From the NCBI RefSeq assembly GCF_000308615.1, contig NZ_BAGB01000031.1, positions 62,001 through 126,000 on the forward strand: a stretch of 64,000 bases of DNA, read 5' to 3'. Positions within the stretch are counted from its first letter, which is position 1; every line of letters starts with the position of its first letter. The notes under the pieces are model-generated. The model ran no database searches and had not been told where the DNA came from. It saw only the letters and a list, made by a program, of their open reading frames with translations. The position numbers and the translations under genes were made by a program. The DNA comes from Nocardia jiangxiensis NBRC 101359 (GTDB taxonomy: Bacteria > Actinomycetota > Actinomycetes > Mycobacteriales > Mycobacteriaceae). Positions 56,088-64,000 of the stretch are shown one piece after another.

Positions 56088-57134
56088 TCAGTCCTGCTCG
56101 GAGATCGCGGGGAGCCGCACGACCTGTCCGGCATACGCCAGGCCGGCGCCGAAGCCCAGCAGCAGCGCGGTGTCACCGGGTTTCGCCTCGCCCGAGCGGA
56201 GCAGCTGTTCCATCGCCATCGGAATGGATGCGGCGCTGGTGTTCCCGGTTTCGGCGATGTCCCGGGCGACCGCGACGCGCTCGGGCATCCCCAGCGCCTT
56301 GACCAGTGCGTCGGTGATGCGGCTGTTGGCCTGGTGCGGGACGAAGGCGTCCAGATCCTCGACGGTGACCCCGGCGTTGTTCAGCGCATCGCGACATGCC
56401 TTGTCCAGGAAGGTGACCGCCCACCGGAACACCGCGGTGCCGTTCATCCGGATGTAGGGCCGCTGCGAGGTGCCCCCGCTGGCCTCGGCGGCCGCGACCT
56501 CGGCGAAGTATTCCTGAAAGTCCTTGTCCTGCTTGATCGCCGCGGTCTGGCTGCCGTCCGAGCCCCAGGCCACCGGGCCGATGCCCTCCGATTCGGCGGG
56601 TCCGACCACGACCGCGCCCGCGCCGTCGGCGAAGATGAACGCACAGGTGCGGTCGGTGGGGTCGAGCAGGTCCGACAGGCGTTCGACGCCGATCACCAGC
56701 ACGTTGCGGGCCTGGCCCGCGCGCACCAGATTCGCCGCATTGGCCAGGGCGTAACAGAATCCGGCGCACCCGGCGGAGATGTCGAACGCGGCGGCGTTGT
56801 GCATGCCCAGTTCGGTGGCGACCACCGCGCCCGCGGAGGGGCCCAGCACCATCTGCGAGGAGGTCGCGAGGACGACCGCGTCCACTTGGTCGGCGGTCAG
56901 ATTCGCGGCGGCCAGCGCCTGCCGGGCGGCGGCGGTGCTCATCGTGACGATGGTCTCGTCGGGTTCGGCCCAGTGCCGTGCGGCGATCCCGGATCGGGAT
57001 CGGATCCATTCGTCGGAGGAGTCGATGCGGTCGACGATCTCGGCATTGGGGACGACCCGGCGCGGCCGGTAGACGCCGATGCCCAGAGGTGCGGCATGGG
57101 CGTTCGGTGCGGCGGTGGCGATGAGCGCGGGCAT
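56088..57134 (-). CDS. Beta-ketoacyl-ACP synthase III-like (FabH/CerJ-type) enzyme
   Basis: 348 residues from ATG 57134, with AAGGA 6 nt upstream. Thiolase fold: nucleophile Cys123 in DISAGCAGFCYALANA, VFRWAVTFL, His in FVPHQANSRI and Asn in IAETGNTSAASIPMAM complete the C-H-N triad; C-terminal LLLGFGAGLAYAG. It should condense acyl-CoA with malonyl-ACP or transfer an acyl group. A divergent TetR gene with two operator-like sites between suggests it is controlled by that regulator, perhaps sensing fatty acyl ligands. Confidence 0.9.
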   Translation of the reverse strand: MPALIATAAPNAHAAPLGIGVYRPRRVVPNAEIVDRIDSSDEWIRSRSGIAARHWAEPDETIVTMSTAAARQALAAANLTADQVDAVVLATSSQMVLGPSAGAVVATELGMHNAAAFDISAGCAGFCYALANAANLVRAGQARNVLVIGVERLSDLLDPTDRTCAFIFADGAGAVVVGPAESEGIGPVAWGSDGSQTAAIKQDKDFQEYFAEVAAAEASGGTSQRPYIRMNGTAVFRWAVTFLDKACRDALNNAGVTVEDLDAFVPHQANSRITDALVKALGMPERVAVARDIAETGNTSAASIPMAMEQLLRSGEAKPGDTALLLGFGAGLAYAGQVVRLPAISEQD

Positions 57135-57154
57135 GCGGATCCTTACTCTCTGTG

Positions 57155-57170
57155 TGAACCAATCGGTCCA
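57155..57170. promoter_or_regulatory. TetR operator copy 1 (imperfect)
   Basis: TGAACCAATCGGTCCA, a two-mismatch copy of the perfect palindrome 36 bp away, close before the FabH-like start. Confidence 0.7.
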
Positions 57171-57190
57171 TGCAGAGAAAAGGTCTAACA

Positions 57191-57206
57191 TGAACCGATC
57201 GGTTCA
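57191..57206. promoter_or_regulatory. TetR operator copy 2 (perfect palindrome)
   Basis: TGAACCGATCGGTTCA is a perfect 16-bp inverted repeat, 24 bp before the tetR ATG. Typical size and placement for a TetR/AcrR dimer site; controls both divergent genes. Confidence 0.85.
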
Positions 57207-57229
57207 GGCAAGGGTAGGAGGGAGATCCC

Positions 57230-57805
57230 ATGGCAGCGGGACCGCGCGCTCGGTTGATCGCCAGCACCATCTCCACGGTGCAGGAGCACGGCGTGCACGC
57301 GGCCGGCCTGAGCGAGCTACTCAAACGCAGTAACGCCTCACGCAACTCGCTGTACCAGCACTTCCCCGAGGGGAAGGGGGAGCTGGTCGAGGCGGCCGCG
57401 AGAATCGTTGCGCGCGTGGTGTATTCACACGTCGCGAAGATGGCCGACGCATTGGAGTCCGCGTCCTCGGCCGAACGCTGGCTCGACGAGCTGCTGGCGT
57501 TCTGGCGCGGCCCGCTCGAAGCCAGCGACTACCGCGCCGGATCGTTCATGATGGCCGCCGCGCTGGACGAGATGAATCCCGCCGTCCAGTCCACGGCCGG
57601 ACAGGCGTTCGCCGAATGGACCGCCCGGCTCGCGGACGGGATGGTCGCCAGGGGAATGGAACAGGCCACCGCCTGCTCGGTCGCGGGGATGCTCCTGTCC
57701 ACGATCGAGGGCGCCATCGTGCAGAGCCGCGCACTCAAGTCCAGCCACCCCTTCGACGAGGTCCGCACCCAAATGTCCATCCTGCTGCGACACCACCTCA
57801 GCTGA
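57230..57805 (+). CDS. TetR/AcrR-family repressor
   Basis: 191 residues from ATG 57230, with GGAGGGAGA upstream. The HTH is at residues ~25-50 (GLSELLKRSNASRNSLYQHFPEGKGELVEAA, the TetR recognition helix and YxHF motif); the C-terminal ligand domain has a conserved AGSFMMAAALDEMNPAV and IEGAIVQSRALKS typical of the LmrA/YxaF group. Divergent from the FabH-like gene with two operators between, so autoregulation plus control of the ketosynthase is likely. Ligand unknown. Confidence 0.92.
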   Translation: MAAGPRARLIASTISTVQEHGVHAAGLSELLKRSNASRNSLYQHFPEGKGELVEAAARIVARVVYSHVAKMADALESASSAERWLDELLAFWRGPLEASDYRAGSFMMAAALDEMNPAVQSTAGQAFAEWTARLADGMVARGMEQATACSVAGMLLSTIEGAIVQSRALKSSHPFDEVRTQMSILLRHHLS

Positions 57806-57817
57806 AAGACGAGAAAG

Positions 57818-57856
57818 CCGCGAACCTGAGCGCATACGCTCCGATGGTTCGCGGCC
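57818..57856 (-). terminator. Terminator for glbN (convergent with tetR)
   Basis: GCCGCGAACC / GGTTCGCGGC (10 bp) encloses an inner stem GAGCG-CATA-CGCTC. On the minus strand the hairpin is followed by TTTCTCGTCTTTC, a T-rich tail, so it mainly stops glbN transcripts. Confidence 0.75.
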
Positions 57857-57964
57857 TCGGGATTGTCGATGTCCCGTGTCGGGCACTCGTGTCGTGCCTG
57901 CGGCCTCCGCTTCGCTCCGATTCGTGAATGGTCAGGGGCTGTGCCGACCAGGTTGCCCGGACGG

Positions 57965-58378
57965 TCAGGCGGTGGCCGCGTCGGAGGCGATGTCGTCGGC
58001 CAGGGGAGCGACCGCGCCGATGATCTGGGCGACGATGTCGTCCCGTACGCCCGCTGCCTTGAGCGAATCGGTCAGATGGCCCGCGACCAGGTTGAAGTGC
58101 TTCATCATGATGCCGCGGCCCTGGTGCACCTGCTTCATCGGCGCACCCGTGTACGGGTCGGGTCCGCCGAGGGCGGCGGCGAAGAATTCGACCTGGCGGC
58201 CTTTGAGCCGGGACATGTTCGTGCCGGTGAAGAAGTCCTTCAGCTCGTCGTCGGCGAGGACTCGGACGTAGAAGTCCTCGACGACCGTCTCGAGCGCCTC
58301 GTGTCCGCCGATCTTCGCGTAGATGGTCGGTTCTTCCGGAGTGGTGTTCTTCGATTTGAAGAGTGAGGGAATTCGCAT
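57965..58378 (-). CDS. glbN: Group I truncated haemoglobin GlbN (trHbN)
   Basis: 137 residues. A short basic pre-A extension ([10 protein letters not shown]), then the trHb core: [18 protein letters not shown] with B10 Tyr37, [17 protein letters not shown] with distal Leu58 and Gln62, proximal F8 His85 in [10 protein letters not shown] and the C-terminal helices. Residues match mycobacterial GlbN, which oxidises nitric oxide to nitrate with bound oxygen. In mycobacteria it lies near lspA-lprI; here it is close by too. A haem protein of the cytoplasm. Confidence 0.93.
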   Translation of the reverse strand: MRIPSLFKSKNTTPEEPTIYAKIGGHEALETVVEDFYVRVLADDELKDFFTGTNMSRLKGRQVEFFAAALGGPDPYTGAPMKQVHQGRGIMMKHFNLVAGHLTDSLKAAGVRDDIVAQIIGAVAPLADDIASDAATA

Positions 58379-58572
58379 GTTCCAAGGACATCAGCGAGCT
58401 GTTGCCGGTCGGTTAGTCCGCTGTCGCGGGCCGATTACCGTGCATGGCAAGCGAATTGCCGCACCCTCACTCCCGCCGTCCGCGGGTTGTGAGGTTCGTC
58501 TCTGCTATGACGTCCTGGTGCCACGGCCATTATCCGCTAGACACTATTACCGTACGGAAGTACCGTTCCGGC

Positions 58573-59508
58573 GTGCGCGTGCGATCGTCCGAGACAGCGG
58601 TGGAGTCCGAATCCAGCAGCCGACGGGCGCGGTGGGGCAGTGGCGGCGCGGTGTTCGGCGCTGCCGCCTACATCCTGTGGGGGTCGTTCCCGGCGTTCTT
58701 CGGACTACTGGAGTTCACCAACCCGGTCGAGATCCTGGTCCAACGCATCCTGTGGACGCTGGTGGTGGTGCTGATCATCCTGCTGGTGGCGGGGCGGATC
58801 CGCGAACTGTTCGAGATCGATCGGCGGACCTGGCAACTCGCGGTGGTGGCCGCGGTCGCCATCGCGATCAACTGGGGTGTGTACGTCTACGGCGTCACCT
58901 CCGGGCACGTGGTGGAGTGCGCCCTCGGCTACTTCATCAATCCGCTGGTGACCGTGCTGTTCGGGGTGGTGCTGTTCCGCGAGCGGCTGGCCTGGCCGCA
59001 GTGGGTCGCACTCGCGCTGGGTGTGCTGGCGGTGCTGGTGCTCACCGTCGACTACGGCCGTCCGCCGGTGATCGCGTTGGTCCTGGCCTGCTCGTTCGCC
59101 ACTTACGGCCTGGTCAAGAAGGTGATACGGCTGGACCCGCTGCGCAGTGTCGCCGCGGAGGGGCTGGTGTCCGCGCCGTTCGCGCTGATCGCTGTGGTCG
59201 TGCTCGGCGTCACCGGACATGCGGCCTTCGGTCACGGACTCGGGCATTCGGCACTGCTCGTCGCGGCCGGTCCGGTCACCCTGATTCCGTTGCTGCTGTT
59301 CGCGCTCGCCGCCTCCCGGACGCCGCTGTCGACCATGGGCCTGCTCCAATACCTCACTCCCGCACTGCAAATGGCCTGGGGTGTGCTGGTCGGGCACGAG
59401 CCGATGCCCGCCTCGCGGTGGGCCGGATTCGGGTTGATCTGGCTGGCGCTGGTGTTGTTCACCGGTGATGCGCTGCGCAGACGCCGCACCAAGGTTCCCG
59501 TGCAGTAG
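58573..59508 (+). CDS. EamA-family transporter, RarD type
   Basis: 311 residues from GTG 58573 (GTG 58579 also possible). Ten predicted transmembrane helices in two EamA repeats: AAYILWGSFPAFFGLL, PVEILVQRILWTLVVVLIILL, NWGVYVYGVTSGHVVECALGYFINPLVTVLFG, FATYGLVKKVIRLDPL and TPLSTMGLLQYLTPALQMAWGV, which are the RarD signatures. Substrate unknown (other members carry amino acids or antibiotics). Divergent from glbN. Confidence 0.87.
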   Translation: MRVRSSETAVESESSSRRARWGSGGAVFGAAAYILWGSFPAFFGLLEFTNPVEILVQRILWTLVVVLIILLVAGRIRELFEIDRRTWQLAVVAAVAIAINWGVYVYGVTSGHVVECALGYFINPLVTVLFGVVLFRERLAWPQWVALALGVLAVLVLTVDYGRPPVIALVLACSFATYGLVKKVIRLDPLRSVAAEGLVSAPFALIAVVVLGVTGHAAFGHGLGHSALLVAAGPVTLIPLLLFALAASRTPLSTMGLLQYLTPALQMAWGVLVGHEPMPASRWAGFGLIWLALVLFTGDALRRRRTKVPVQ

Positions 59509-59627
59509 AGCCGTCGCTCGTTGCGGAGATTCGGTGGTCGGGACTAGTTTCGAAGTGTGGCGATGCTCCCGTAGGCCGACTCGCACCGGTCCGGGGTCGG
59601 GGTCGTCACGATCGAGGGGAGTGACCA

Positions 59628-60026
59628 CTGTCCATCCATTTCAACCACACCATCGTCGCCTGTCACGACGCGACCGCGAGCGCCCGGTTCTGGGCCGACA
59701 TGCTCGGGCTCGAGATCGGGGCGCAATACGGTCCGTTTCTGCCCGTCACGGTCGATAACGGCGTCACCTTCGACTTCGCGCTCGATTCGCCCGTGGTGGG
59801 GGAGATCCCGACTATGCACTATGCCTTCCTGGTCTCCGAGGAGGACTTCGACGCGGGTTTCGCGCGGATTCAGGAGCTGGGCCTGCGGTACTGGGCCGAT
59901 CCGCACGGGCAGCACGAGGGCGAGATCAACCACAACGACGGCGGCCGGGGTGTGTACTTCCGCGACCCCAACGGCCATGCGCTCGAATTCCTGACCGTCC
60001 CGTACGGCGGCTGGCCCGAATCGTAA
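59628..60026 (+). CDS. VOC-superfamily protein with likely CTG start
   Basis: 132 residues if translation begins at CTG 59628, which has GAGGGGAG 6 nt upstream and gives SIHFNHTIVACHDATASARFWADMLGLEIG, the usual VOC opening with metal-ligand His. The first ATG, at 59700, would cut off that strand and a TGA lies just upstream in frame. Middle: DFALDSPVVGE, HYAFLVSEEDFDAGFARIQELGLRYW; end RGVYFRDPNGHALEFLTVPYG with the C-terminal Glu. Glyoxalase/dioxygenase-type fold; reaction unknown. Confidence 0.8.
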   Translation: MSIHFNHTIVACHDATASARFWADMLGLEIGAQYGPFLPVTVDNGVTFDFALDSPVVGEIPTMHYAFLVSEEDFDAGFARIQELGLRYWADPHGQHEGEINHNDGGRGVYFRDPNGHALEFLTVPYGGWPES

Positions 60027-60070
60027 TCCGGCCGGAGTCCTTGCCGGACAGCGTGATCGGCGAGTTCGGC

Positions 60071-60107
60071 GCGGGCCGCACCACCCCTCATCCGTGGTGC
60101 GGCCCGC
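60071..60107. terminator. Bidirectional terminator between VOC gene and ABC operon
   Basis: A 14-bp perfect stem GCGGGCCGCACCAC / GTGGTGCGGCCCGC with a 9-nt loop in the convergent gap. No T-run on either side. Confidence 0.65.
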
Positions 60108-60114
60108 GACCGGG

Positions 60115-61164
60115 TTACGAGGTGCCGGTGGGCACCCGGCGGGCGAAGTCGTTGGTGTACGTCCTCGCCAGATCGATGCGGTCGCGCACCGGTTTCACAT
60201 TGGCCGAGTACTGGCCCAGGATCTTCAGGACGTTCTGCGCGCCTTCGGATTTCATCAGGCCGTCACCGTTGAACATGCCGATCGAATCGTGGATGGACCG
60301 GATGTACAGGTCCTTGCCGCCCGCGGCGTACTGCGGGGGCATCTTCGCCGCGATCTGCTCCGGGGTGTGCGTCTTGATCCAGCGCAGCGTCTGCACGAAG
60401 GCGTTCACCAGCTTCTGCACGATCTCCGGATGCGACTGCACGGTGTCGCAGCGCATGTACAGCGACGAGGCCGGATACAGCCCGCCCAGTGCCGCCCGGG
60501 TGCCCGCTTCGGTGCGCATGTCCAGCATCACCTGGGCGGTTCCGGCCTGCACCATCTGCGCGACTGTCGGATCGGTGGTCATGCCCGCATCGATGCCGCC
60601 GTGATTCATTCCGGCGATGAACGTCTGTCCCGCACCGACTTTCACCCGGTCGTACTGGGAGGTCCCGAGTCCGGCCTGGCCGGCCAGGGCCTGGGTGATG
60701 AAGTCGGTGGACGAGCCCAGTGAGGTGATGCCCAGCTTCTTTCCGGCGAAGTCCCTGGGCGAGTTGATCTTTCCGCTCTGTGCCTTGGCGACCAGCTCGA
60801 CCTCGCCCGGCACGTCGGAGAGTTGGGCCACCGTGCGCAGGCACTGATCCTTGGACTGCAGGTCGATGGTGTGGTCGTAGAAGCCGACCACCGCCTGCAC
60901 GTCCCCGGTCAGCAGCGTGGTCTCCGCGGTCGCGCCGGACTGCTGGTCCAGCAGTCGCACGTCGATGTCGTTGTCCGCGAAGTAGTTCAGCCGCTGGGCC
61001 AGCATCGCGGGCAGGTAGATCACCTTGTCGATGCCGCCGATCATGATGGTGATCTGCGGCCGGCCGTTCTTGGTGGGGATGACCCGTGAATCACGGCATC
61101 CGGTCACCAGCAGCAGGGAGCAGACGGCGAGCATCGCCACCGCGATGTGCTTGCGATATCTCAT
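60115..61164 (-). CDS. ABC transporter substrate-binding lipoprotein (NMT1/SsuA type)
   Basis: 349 residues. Signal peptide with lipobox LLLVTGC (Cys 23), then a type II periplasmic-binding fold: KVIYLPAMLAQRLNYF (ligand-entry loop), VRLLDQQSGATAETTLLTGDVQAVVG, KLGITSLGSSTDFITQALAGQAGL, and MNHGGIDAGMTTDPTVAQMVQAG. The family binds nitrate, sulfonates, taurine, thiamine precursors or aromatic acids. Last gene of the operon. The ligand cannot be read from sequence. Confidence 0.88.
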   Translation of the reverse strand: MRYRKHIAVAMLAVCSLLLVTGCRDSRVIPTKNGRPQITIMIGGIDKVIYLPAMLAQRLNYFADNDIDVRLLDQQSGATAETTLLTGDVQAVVGFYDHTIDLQSKDQCLRTVAQLSDVPGEVELVAKAQSGKINSPRDFAGKKLGITSLGSSTDFITQALAGQAGLGTSQYDRVKVGAGQTFIAGMNHGGIDAGMTTDPTVAQMVQAGTAQVMLDMRTEAGTRAALGGLYPASSLYMRCDTVQSHPEIVQKLVNAFVQTLRWIKTHTPEQIAAKMPPQYAAGGKDLYIRSIHDSIGMFNGDGLMKSEGAQNVLKILGQYSANVKPVRDRIDLARTYTNDFARRVPTGTS

Positions 61165-61167
61165 CTC

Positions 61168-62052
61168 TCACACCTCGCGCGCCGACTGCGCCTGCGACGG
61201 ACGCCATTTCAGCAATCGGCCCTCGGCGAATCCGATCGCCCACTCGGCCACCAGCGCCACCACGGTGATGATGATCATGCCCGCGTAGATGCCCGCGGAG
61301 TCGAAGGTGTTCTGCGCGTTGGAGATCAACAGACCCAGACCCTTGCTCGCGCCCGCGTACTCGCCGACCACCGCGCCGATCAGCGCGAATCCGAACGCGG
61401 TGTGCAGGCTGGACAGAATCCAGGTGGTCGCGCTGGGCAGCACGATCTGCGACAGCACCTGCCAGCGGCTCGCGCCCAGGATGCGGGCGTTGTCGATGAC
61501 ATTGCCGTCCACCTCGCGGGCGCCGGTGAAGGCGTTGAAGAACACCGCGAAGAAGGTCAGCACGACGACCGTGGCGACCTTGGACTCCAGCCCCAGCCCG
61601 AACCAGATGATGAACAGCGAGGCCAGCACGATGCGCGGAACGGCGTTGAGCGCCTTGATGAACGGCGAGGCGACCTCGGCCCAGTACCGGCTGCGGCCCA
61701 GCAGCACACCCAGCACCACACCGGCGACCGCGCCGATCACGAAGCCGACCACGGCCTCCTGGACGGTGGTGAGGATCTGCAGCCAGATCGAGCCGAACTG
61801 TGTTCCGCTGCTGAACCATTCGACCAGCCGGTCCCAGATCAGCGACGGTTTGGAGTAGAAGAACGGGTCGATCCACAGCGTGGCGGTCAGCTGCCACGCG
61901 CCCAGCCACAGCACGATGATCGCGATGCGCAGGCCCCAGGTGCGCAGGCGCGACCGCAGGGCGCGGCGACGGGCCGCGGCCAGGATCTGCTCCTCGGACT
62001 CGGCCTCGAATTCACCTGTCGGCGAGTCGGTTGCGGTGATCTCAAGCGACAC
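61168..62052 (-). CDS. ABC transporter permease (SsuC/TauC type)
   Basis: 294 residues, six transmembrane helices after a ~35-residue acidic cytoplasmic start. Typical BPD_transp_1 motif with the EAA loop: ARILGASRWQVLSQIVLPSATTWILSSLHTAFGFALIG near residue 200. Overlaps the ATPase gene by 11 bp and is followed after 3 bp by the binding-protein gene, so the three form one operon. Confidence 0.9.
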   Translation of the reverse strand: MSLEITATDSPTGEFEAESEEQILAAARRRALRSRLRTWGLRIAIIVLWLGAWQLTATLWIDPFFYSKPSLIWDRLVEWFSSGTQFGSIWLQILTTVQEAVVGFVIGAVAGVVLGVLLGRSRYWAEVASPFIKALNAVPRIVLASLFIIWFGLGLESKVATVVVLTFFAVFFNAFTGAREVDGNVIDNARILGASRWQVLSQIVLPSATTWILSSLHTAFGFALIGAVVGEYAGASKGLGLLISNAQNTFDSAGIYAGMIIITVVALVAEWAIGFAEGRLLKWRPSQAQSAREV

Positions 62053-62848
62053 GGTCGGCTCCCTTCGTGCGGGCGGCCTCGACCTGATCGCGCAGCGTGC
62101 CCCAGATCTCGGAATACAGCGTGCGGAATTCGTCGGTCAGCCGGACCTCCTCGACATTGCGCGGACGTGCCAGGTCGACCCGGTAATCGCCGCAGACCGT
62201 CGCGGGGCTCGCGGTCATCACCACCACCCGGTCGGCCAAGGCGATGGCCTCCTCCAGATCGTGGGTCACGAATATCACCGCGGCGCCGGTGCCGGACCAC
62301 ACGCGCAGCAACTCGTCCTGCATGAGCTGGCGGGTCTGCACGTCCAGGGCGCTGAACGGCTCGTCCATGAGGATGATCTCGGGATCGTTCACCAGGGTCT
62401 GGGCCAGTGCGACTCGTTTGCGCATACCGCCGGAGAGCTGATGCGGGTAGTACTTCTCGAATCCGGCCAGCCCGACCGTGCGGACCCATTGCGAAGCCTG
62501 TTCCCGGGCCCGCGATTTCGACGTGCCCCGCAGTCGCGGCCCGAACGCGACGTTGTCCAGGACCGTGCGCCACGGCAGCACCGCATCCTGCTGGAACATG
62601 TACCCGATGCCCTCGGGAATTCCGTCGACGTCCTTGCCGCGCACCAGGGTTCGTCCCGTCGAGGTGCGCTCGAGCCCGGACACCAGCGACAGCGTGGTCG
62701 ACTTACCGCAGCCGGTCGGTCCGACAACGGCGACGAATTCGCCCGGGTCCACGGTGAAGTGCAGATTTCGCACCGCCGTGTGGATACCACCGCCGGTCCC
62801 GGGAAAGCGCTTGGTCGCGCCCCGGAACTCGATGACAGGGTTGGTCAT
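62042..62848 (-). CDS. ABC transporter ATPase (SsuB/TauB type)
   Basis: 268 residues. Walker A VGPTGCGKSTT near 42, Q-loop GYMFQQDAVLPWRTV, signature HQLSGGMRKRVALAQTL near 138, Walker B IILMDEPFSALD near 160 and switch FVTHDLEEAIALADRVVVM. The DAVLPWR stretch is characteristic of nitrate/sulfonate/taurine importers. First gene of the operon. Divergent, with a 199-bp gap, from a CitA-type sensor kinase. Confidence 0.93.
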   Translation of the reverse strand: MTNPVIEFRGATKRFPGTGGGIHTAVRNLHFTVDPGEFVAVVGPTGCGKSTTLSLVSGLERTSTGRTLVRGKDVDGIPEGIGYMFQQDAVLPWRTVLDNVAFGPRLRGTSKSRAREQASQWVRTVGLAGFEKYYPHQLSGGMRKRVALAQTLVNDPEIILMDEPFSALDVQTRQLMQDELLRVWSGTGAAVIFVTHDLEEAIALADRVVVMTASPATVCGDYRVDLARPRNVEEVRLTDEFRTLYSEIWGTLRDQVEAARTKGADRVA

Positions 62849-62969
62849 GGCCTACTCCTGAAACACTCTCGCCGCACCTCACGTGCGACCGCCGACCGAC
62901 CATAAAGTGCGCCGGGTCACATCTGCCCCGTTGTGCGCACAATCCGCCTAACCTGCAATATCCGCATTC

Positions 62970-63027
62970 TGCTCGTTCTGCTCAGGGTGTCCGGGCCGCT
63001 GCTTCGCCGCTTGTGCTCGTTTTGCTC
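62970..63027. promoter_or_regulatory. Direct repeats TGCTCGTTyTGCTC in divergent control region
   Basis: TGCTCGTTCTGCTC (62970-62983) and TGCTCGTTTTGCTC (63014-63027), 13 of 14 identical, 44 bp apart (about four turns); each is itself two TGCTC units 9 bp apart. Candidate response-regulator binding sites. Confidence 0.55.
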
Positions 63028-63047
63028 GAGGTGATAGAACGTGGGCG

Positions 63048-64000
63048 ATGTTCGTGTTCGGCCGCGGCGTGCGGTTGCGGACGCAGATCGTGTTACTGCA
63101 AGTAGTGCTCGTCGCGCTGACGCTCGGTATCGCGTTCGCCGTGTTCGCGTATGTGAGTGAGCAGCGGTTGTCCGGGGAGTACGGGCAGCGTGCGCTGGCG
63201 ATCGCGCGTACCGTGGCGGCGGATCCGGTGGTTCGGGACGAGGTGAACGGTTACTCGTCGGCTGCCGCGCCGCGCGGGCCGGTATCCGATGGCGAGCTGG
63301 CCGCGGGACGGCTCGAGCGGATCGCGGAGGACACCAGGACGCGGACCGGTGCGCTGTATGTGGTCGTCACCGATGACACGGGGATCCGGTTGGCGCATCC
63401 CACCCGCGACCGGCTGGGCGAGATGGTGAGTACCGATCCTTCGGCGGCATTGCGCGGGGCGGAGGTGGTGATCCGGGAGCGCGGCACGCTCGGGGAGTCG
63501 GTGCGGGCGAAAGTGCCTGTGCTGCAACCCGATGCGACCAAGGTCGTGGGTGAGGTGAGCGTCGGCATCTCCACCGCGGCCGTGCACGATCAGCTGCTGC
63601 GGGATCTGCAGCGCGCGGGTCTGCTCGCCGGGGTCGCGCTGTTCGCGGGCGTCATCGGATCGCTGCTGCTGGCCCGGCGCTGGCACGAGCTCACCCTGGG
63701 CCTGCAGCCGCCGGAACTCGCGGAGCTGGTGCGTGAGCAGGCGGCGGTGCTGCACGGTATCGGCGAAGGGGTGGTCGCGGTCGATACCCAGTGGCGCACA
63801 ACGGTTGTCAACGACGAGGCGCGGCGGCTGCTCGGCATCGACGGCGCGCCGGGAGTGAGCGTCGACGAGATCGGGCTGACGCCGCGGGTCGTCGCGGTGT
63901 TCCGGGCGGCTCGGGCGCGTCCGGTGCCCGCGGCGGTCGGGGATCGGCTGCTCGTCGTCACCGCGCGCACCGTCAGTCGTGAGGGGCGTGCGCTGGGCGC
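63048..64000 (+). CDS. Sensor histidine kinase, CitA/DcuS family (3' part outside window)
   Basis: 317 codons are present, then the window ends. ATG 63048 opens FVFGRGVRLRTQIVLLQVVLVAL with transmembrane helix 1 (about 12-33), an extracytoplasmic sCache/PAS domain (about 34-180) containing YVVVTDDTGIRLAHPTRDRLG, helix 2 (about 184-205) and a cytoplasmic PAS starting VLHGIGEGVVAVDTQWRTTVVNDEARRLLG. This order is the CitA/DcuS sensor for di- or tricarboxylates. Its partner regulator should follow. Divergence from the ABC operon suggests control of it. Confidence 0.88.
   Translation, partial: MFVFGRGVRLRTQIVLLQVVLVALTLGIAFAVFAYVSEQRLSGEYGQRALAIARTVAADPVVRDEVNGYSSAAAPRGPVSDGELAAGRLERIAEDTRTRTGALYVVVTDDTGIRLAHPTRDRLGEMVSTDPSAALRGAEVVIRERGTLGESVRAKVPVLQPDATKVVGEVSVGISTAAVHDQLLRDLQRAGLLAGVALFAGVIGSLLLARRWHELTLGLQPPELAELVREQAAVLHGIGEGVVAVDTQWRTTVVNDEARRLLGIDGAPGVSVDEIGLTPRVVAVFRAARARPVPAAVGDRLLVVTARTVSREGRALG

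Noticed and set aside
57875..57965. Coding frames in the tetR-glbN gap
   Set aside because: Short frames without ribosome site, placed over the terminator hairpin.

Overview
The window (about 69% G+C by eye) looks like a chromosomal segment of a mycolic-acid actinobacterium, most probably Nocardia or a close relative. The evidence is the Corynebacteriales-type division/cell-wall cluster ending in sepF-yggT-wag31, an Emb-family arabinosyltransferase, group I truncated haemoglobin, lppM, and gene order shared with the mycobacterial Rv2144c-Rv2173, Rv1536-Rv1542c and Rv1186c-Rv1188 neighbourhoods. Reading is dense on both strands, codon use is uniform, and no insertion sequence, prophage, CRISPR array, tRNA or rRNA gene is seen.

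Region by region. 1-8.5 kb: the 5' end of a polyprenyl synthetase gene, metF, an exported protein, then a minus-strand run (GNAT, CrtO-like FAD enzyme, CruF, LppM, CruG-like glycosyltransferase) that looks like a carotenoid-tailoring operon wrapped around lppM; then a HEPN protein and a DUF3040 membrane protein. 8.5-30.2 kb: the dcw cluster mraZ-rsmH-ftsL-pbpB-murE-murF-mraY-murD-ftsW-murG-murC-ftsQ-ftsZ, then pgeF, yggS, sepF, yggT, wag31 and a small membrane protein; most genes from ftsL to ftsQ overlap by ATGA or GTGA. 30.2-34.4 kb: a T-box leader and ileS, then an exonuclease. 34.4-40.5 kb: the proline-catabolism locus pruC / pruA-pruB and an MHS-type transporter behind a strongly folded leader. 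40.8-48.5 kb: NlpC/P60 protein, galU, dinB, a lipoprotein, an Emb arabinosyltransferase and a 58-residue basic protein. 48.5-52.6 kb: two exported lipoproteins facing lspA-rluD and an anchored protein. 52.8-60 kb: CtpE-like P-type ATPase, PhzF, a FabH-like enzyme divergent from a TetR regulator with clear operators, glbN, RarD and a VOC protein. 60-64 kb: a minus-strand nitrate/sulfonate-type ABC transporter divergent from a CitA/DcuS-like sensor kinase that runs off the window.

The most interesting non-coding signals are: MraZ-box arrays in both orientations before mraZ; a 77-bp MIRU-like cassette carrying a 26-codon reading frame coupled by ATGA to sepF; an ultrashort-Stem-I T-box before ileS with a visible Shine-Dalgarno sequestrator; an unassigned multi-hairpin leader before the MHS transporter; paired TetR operators; duplicated direct repeats before the sensor kinase; and a series of TANNNT motifs 7-8 nt before start codons that predict leaderless transcripts and settle several starts.
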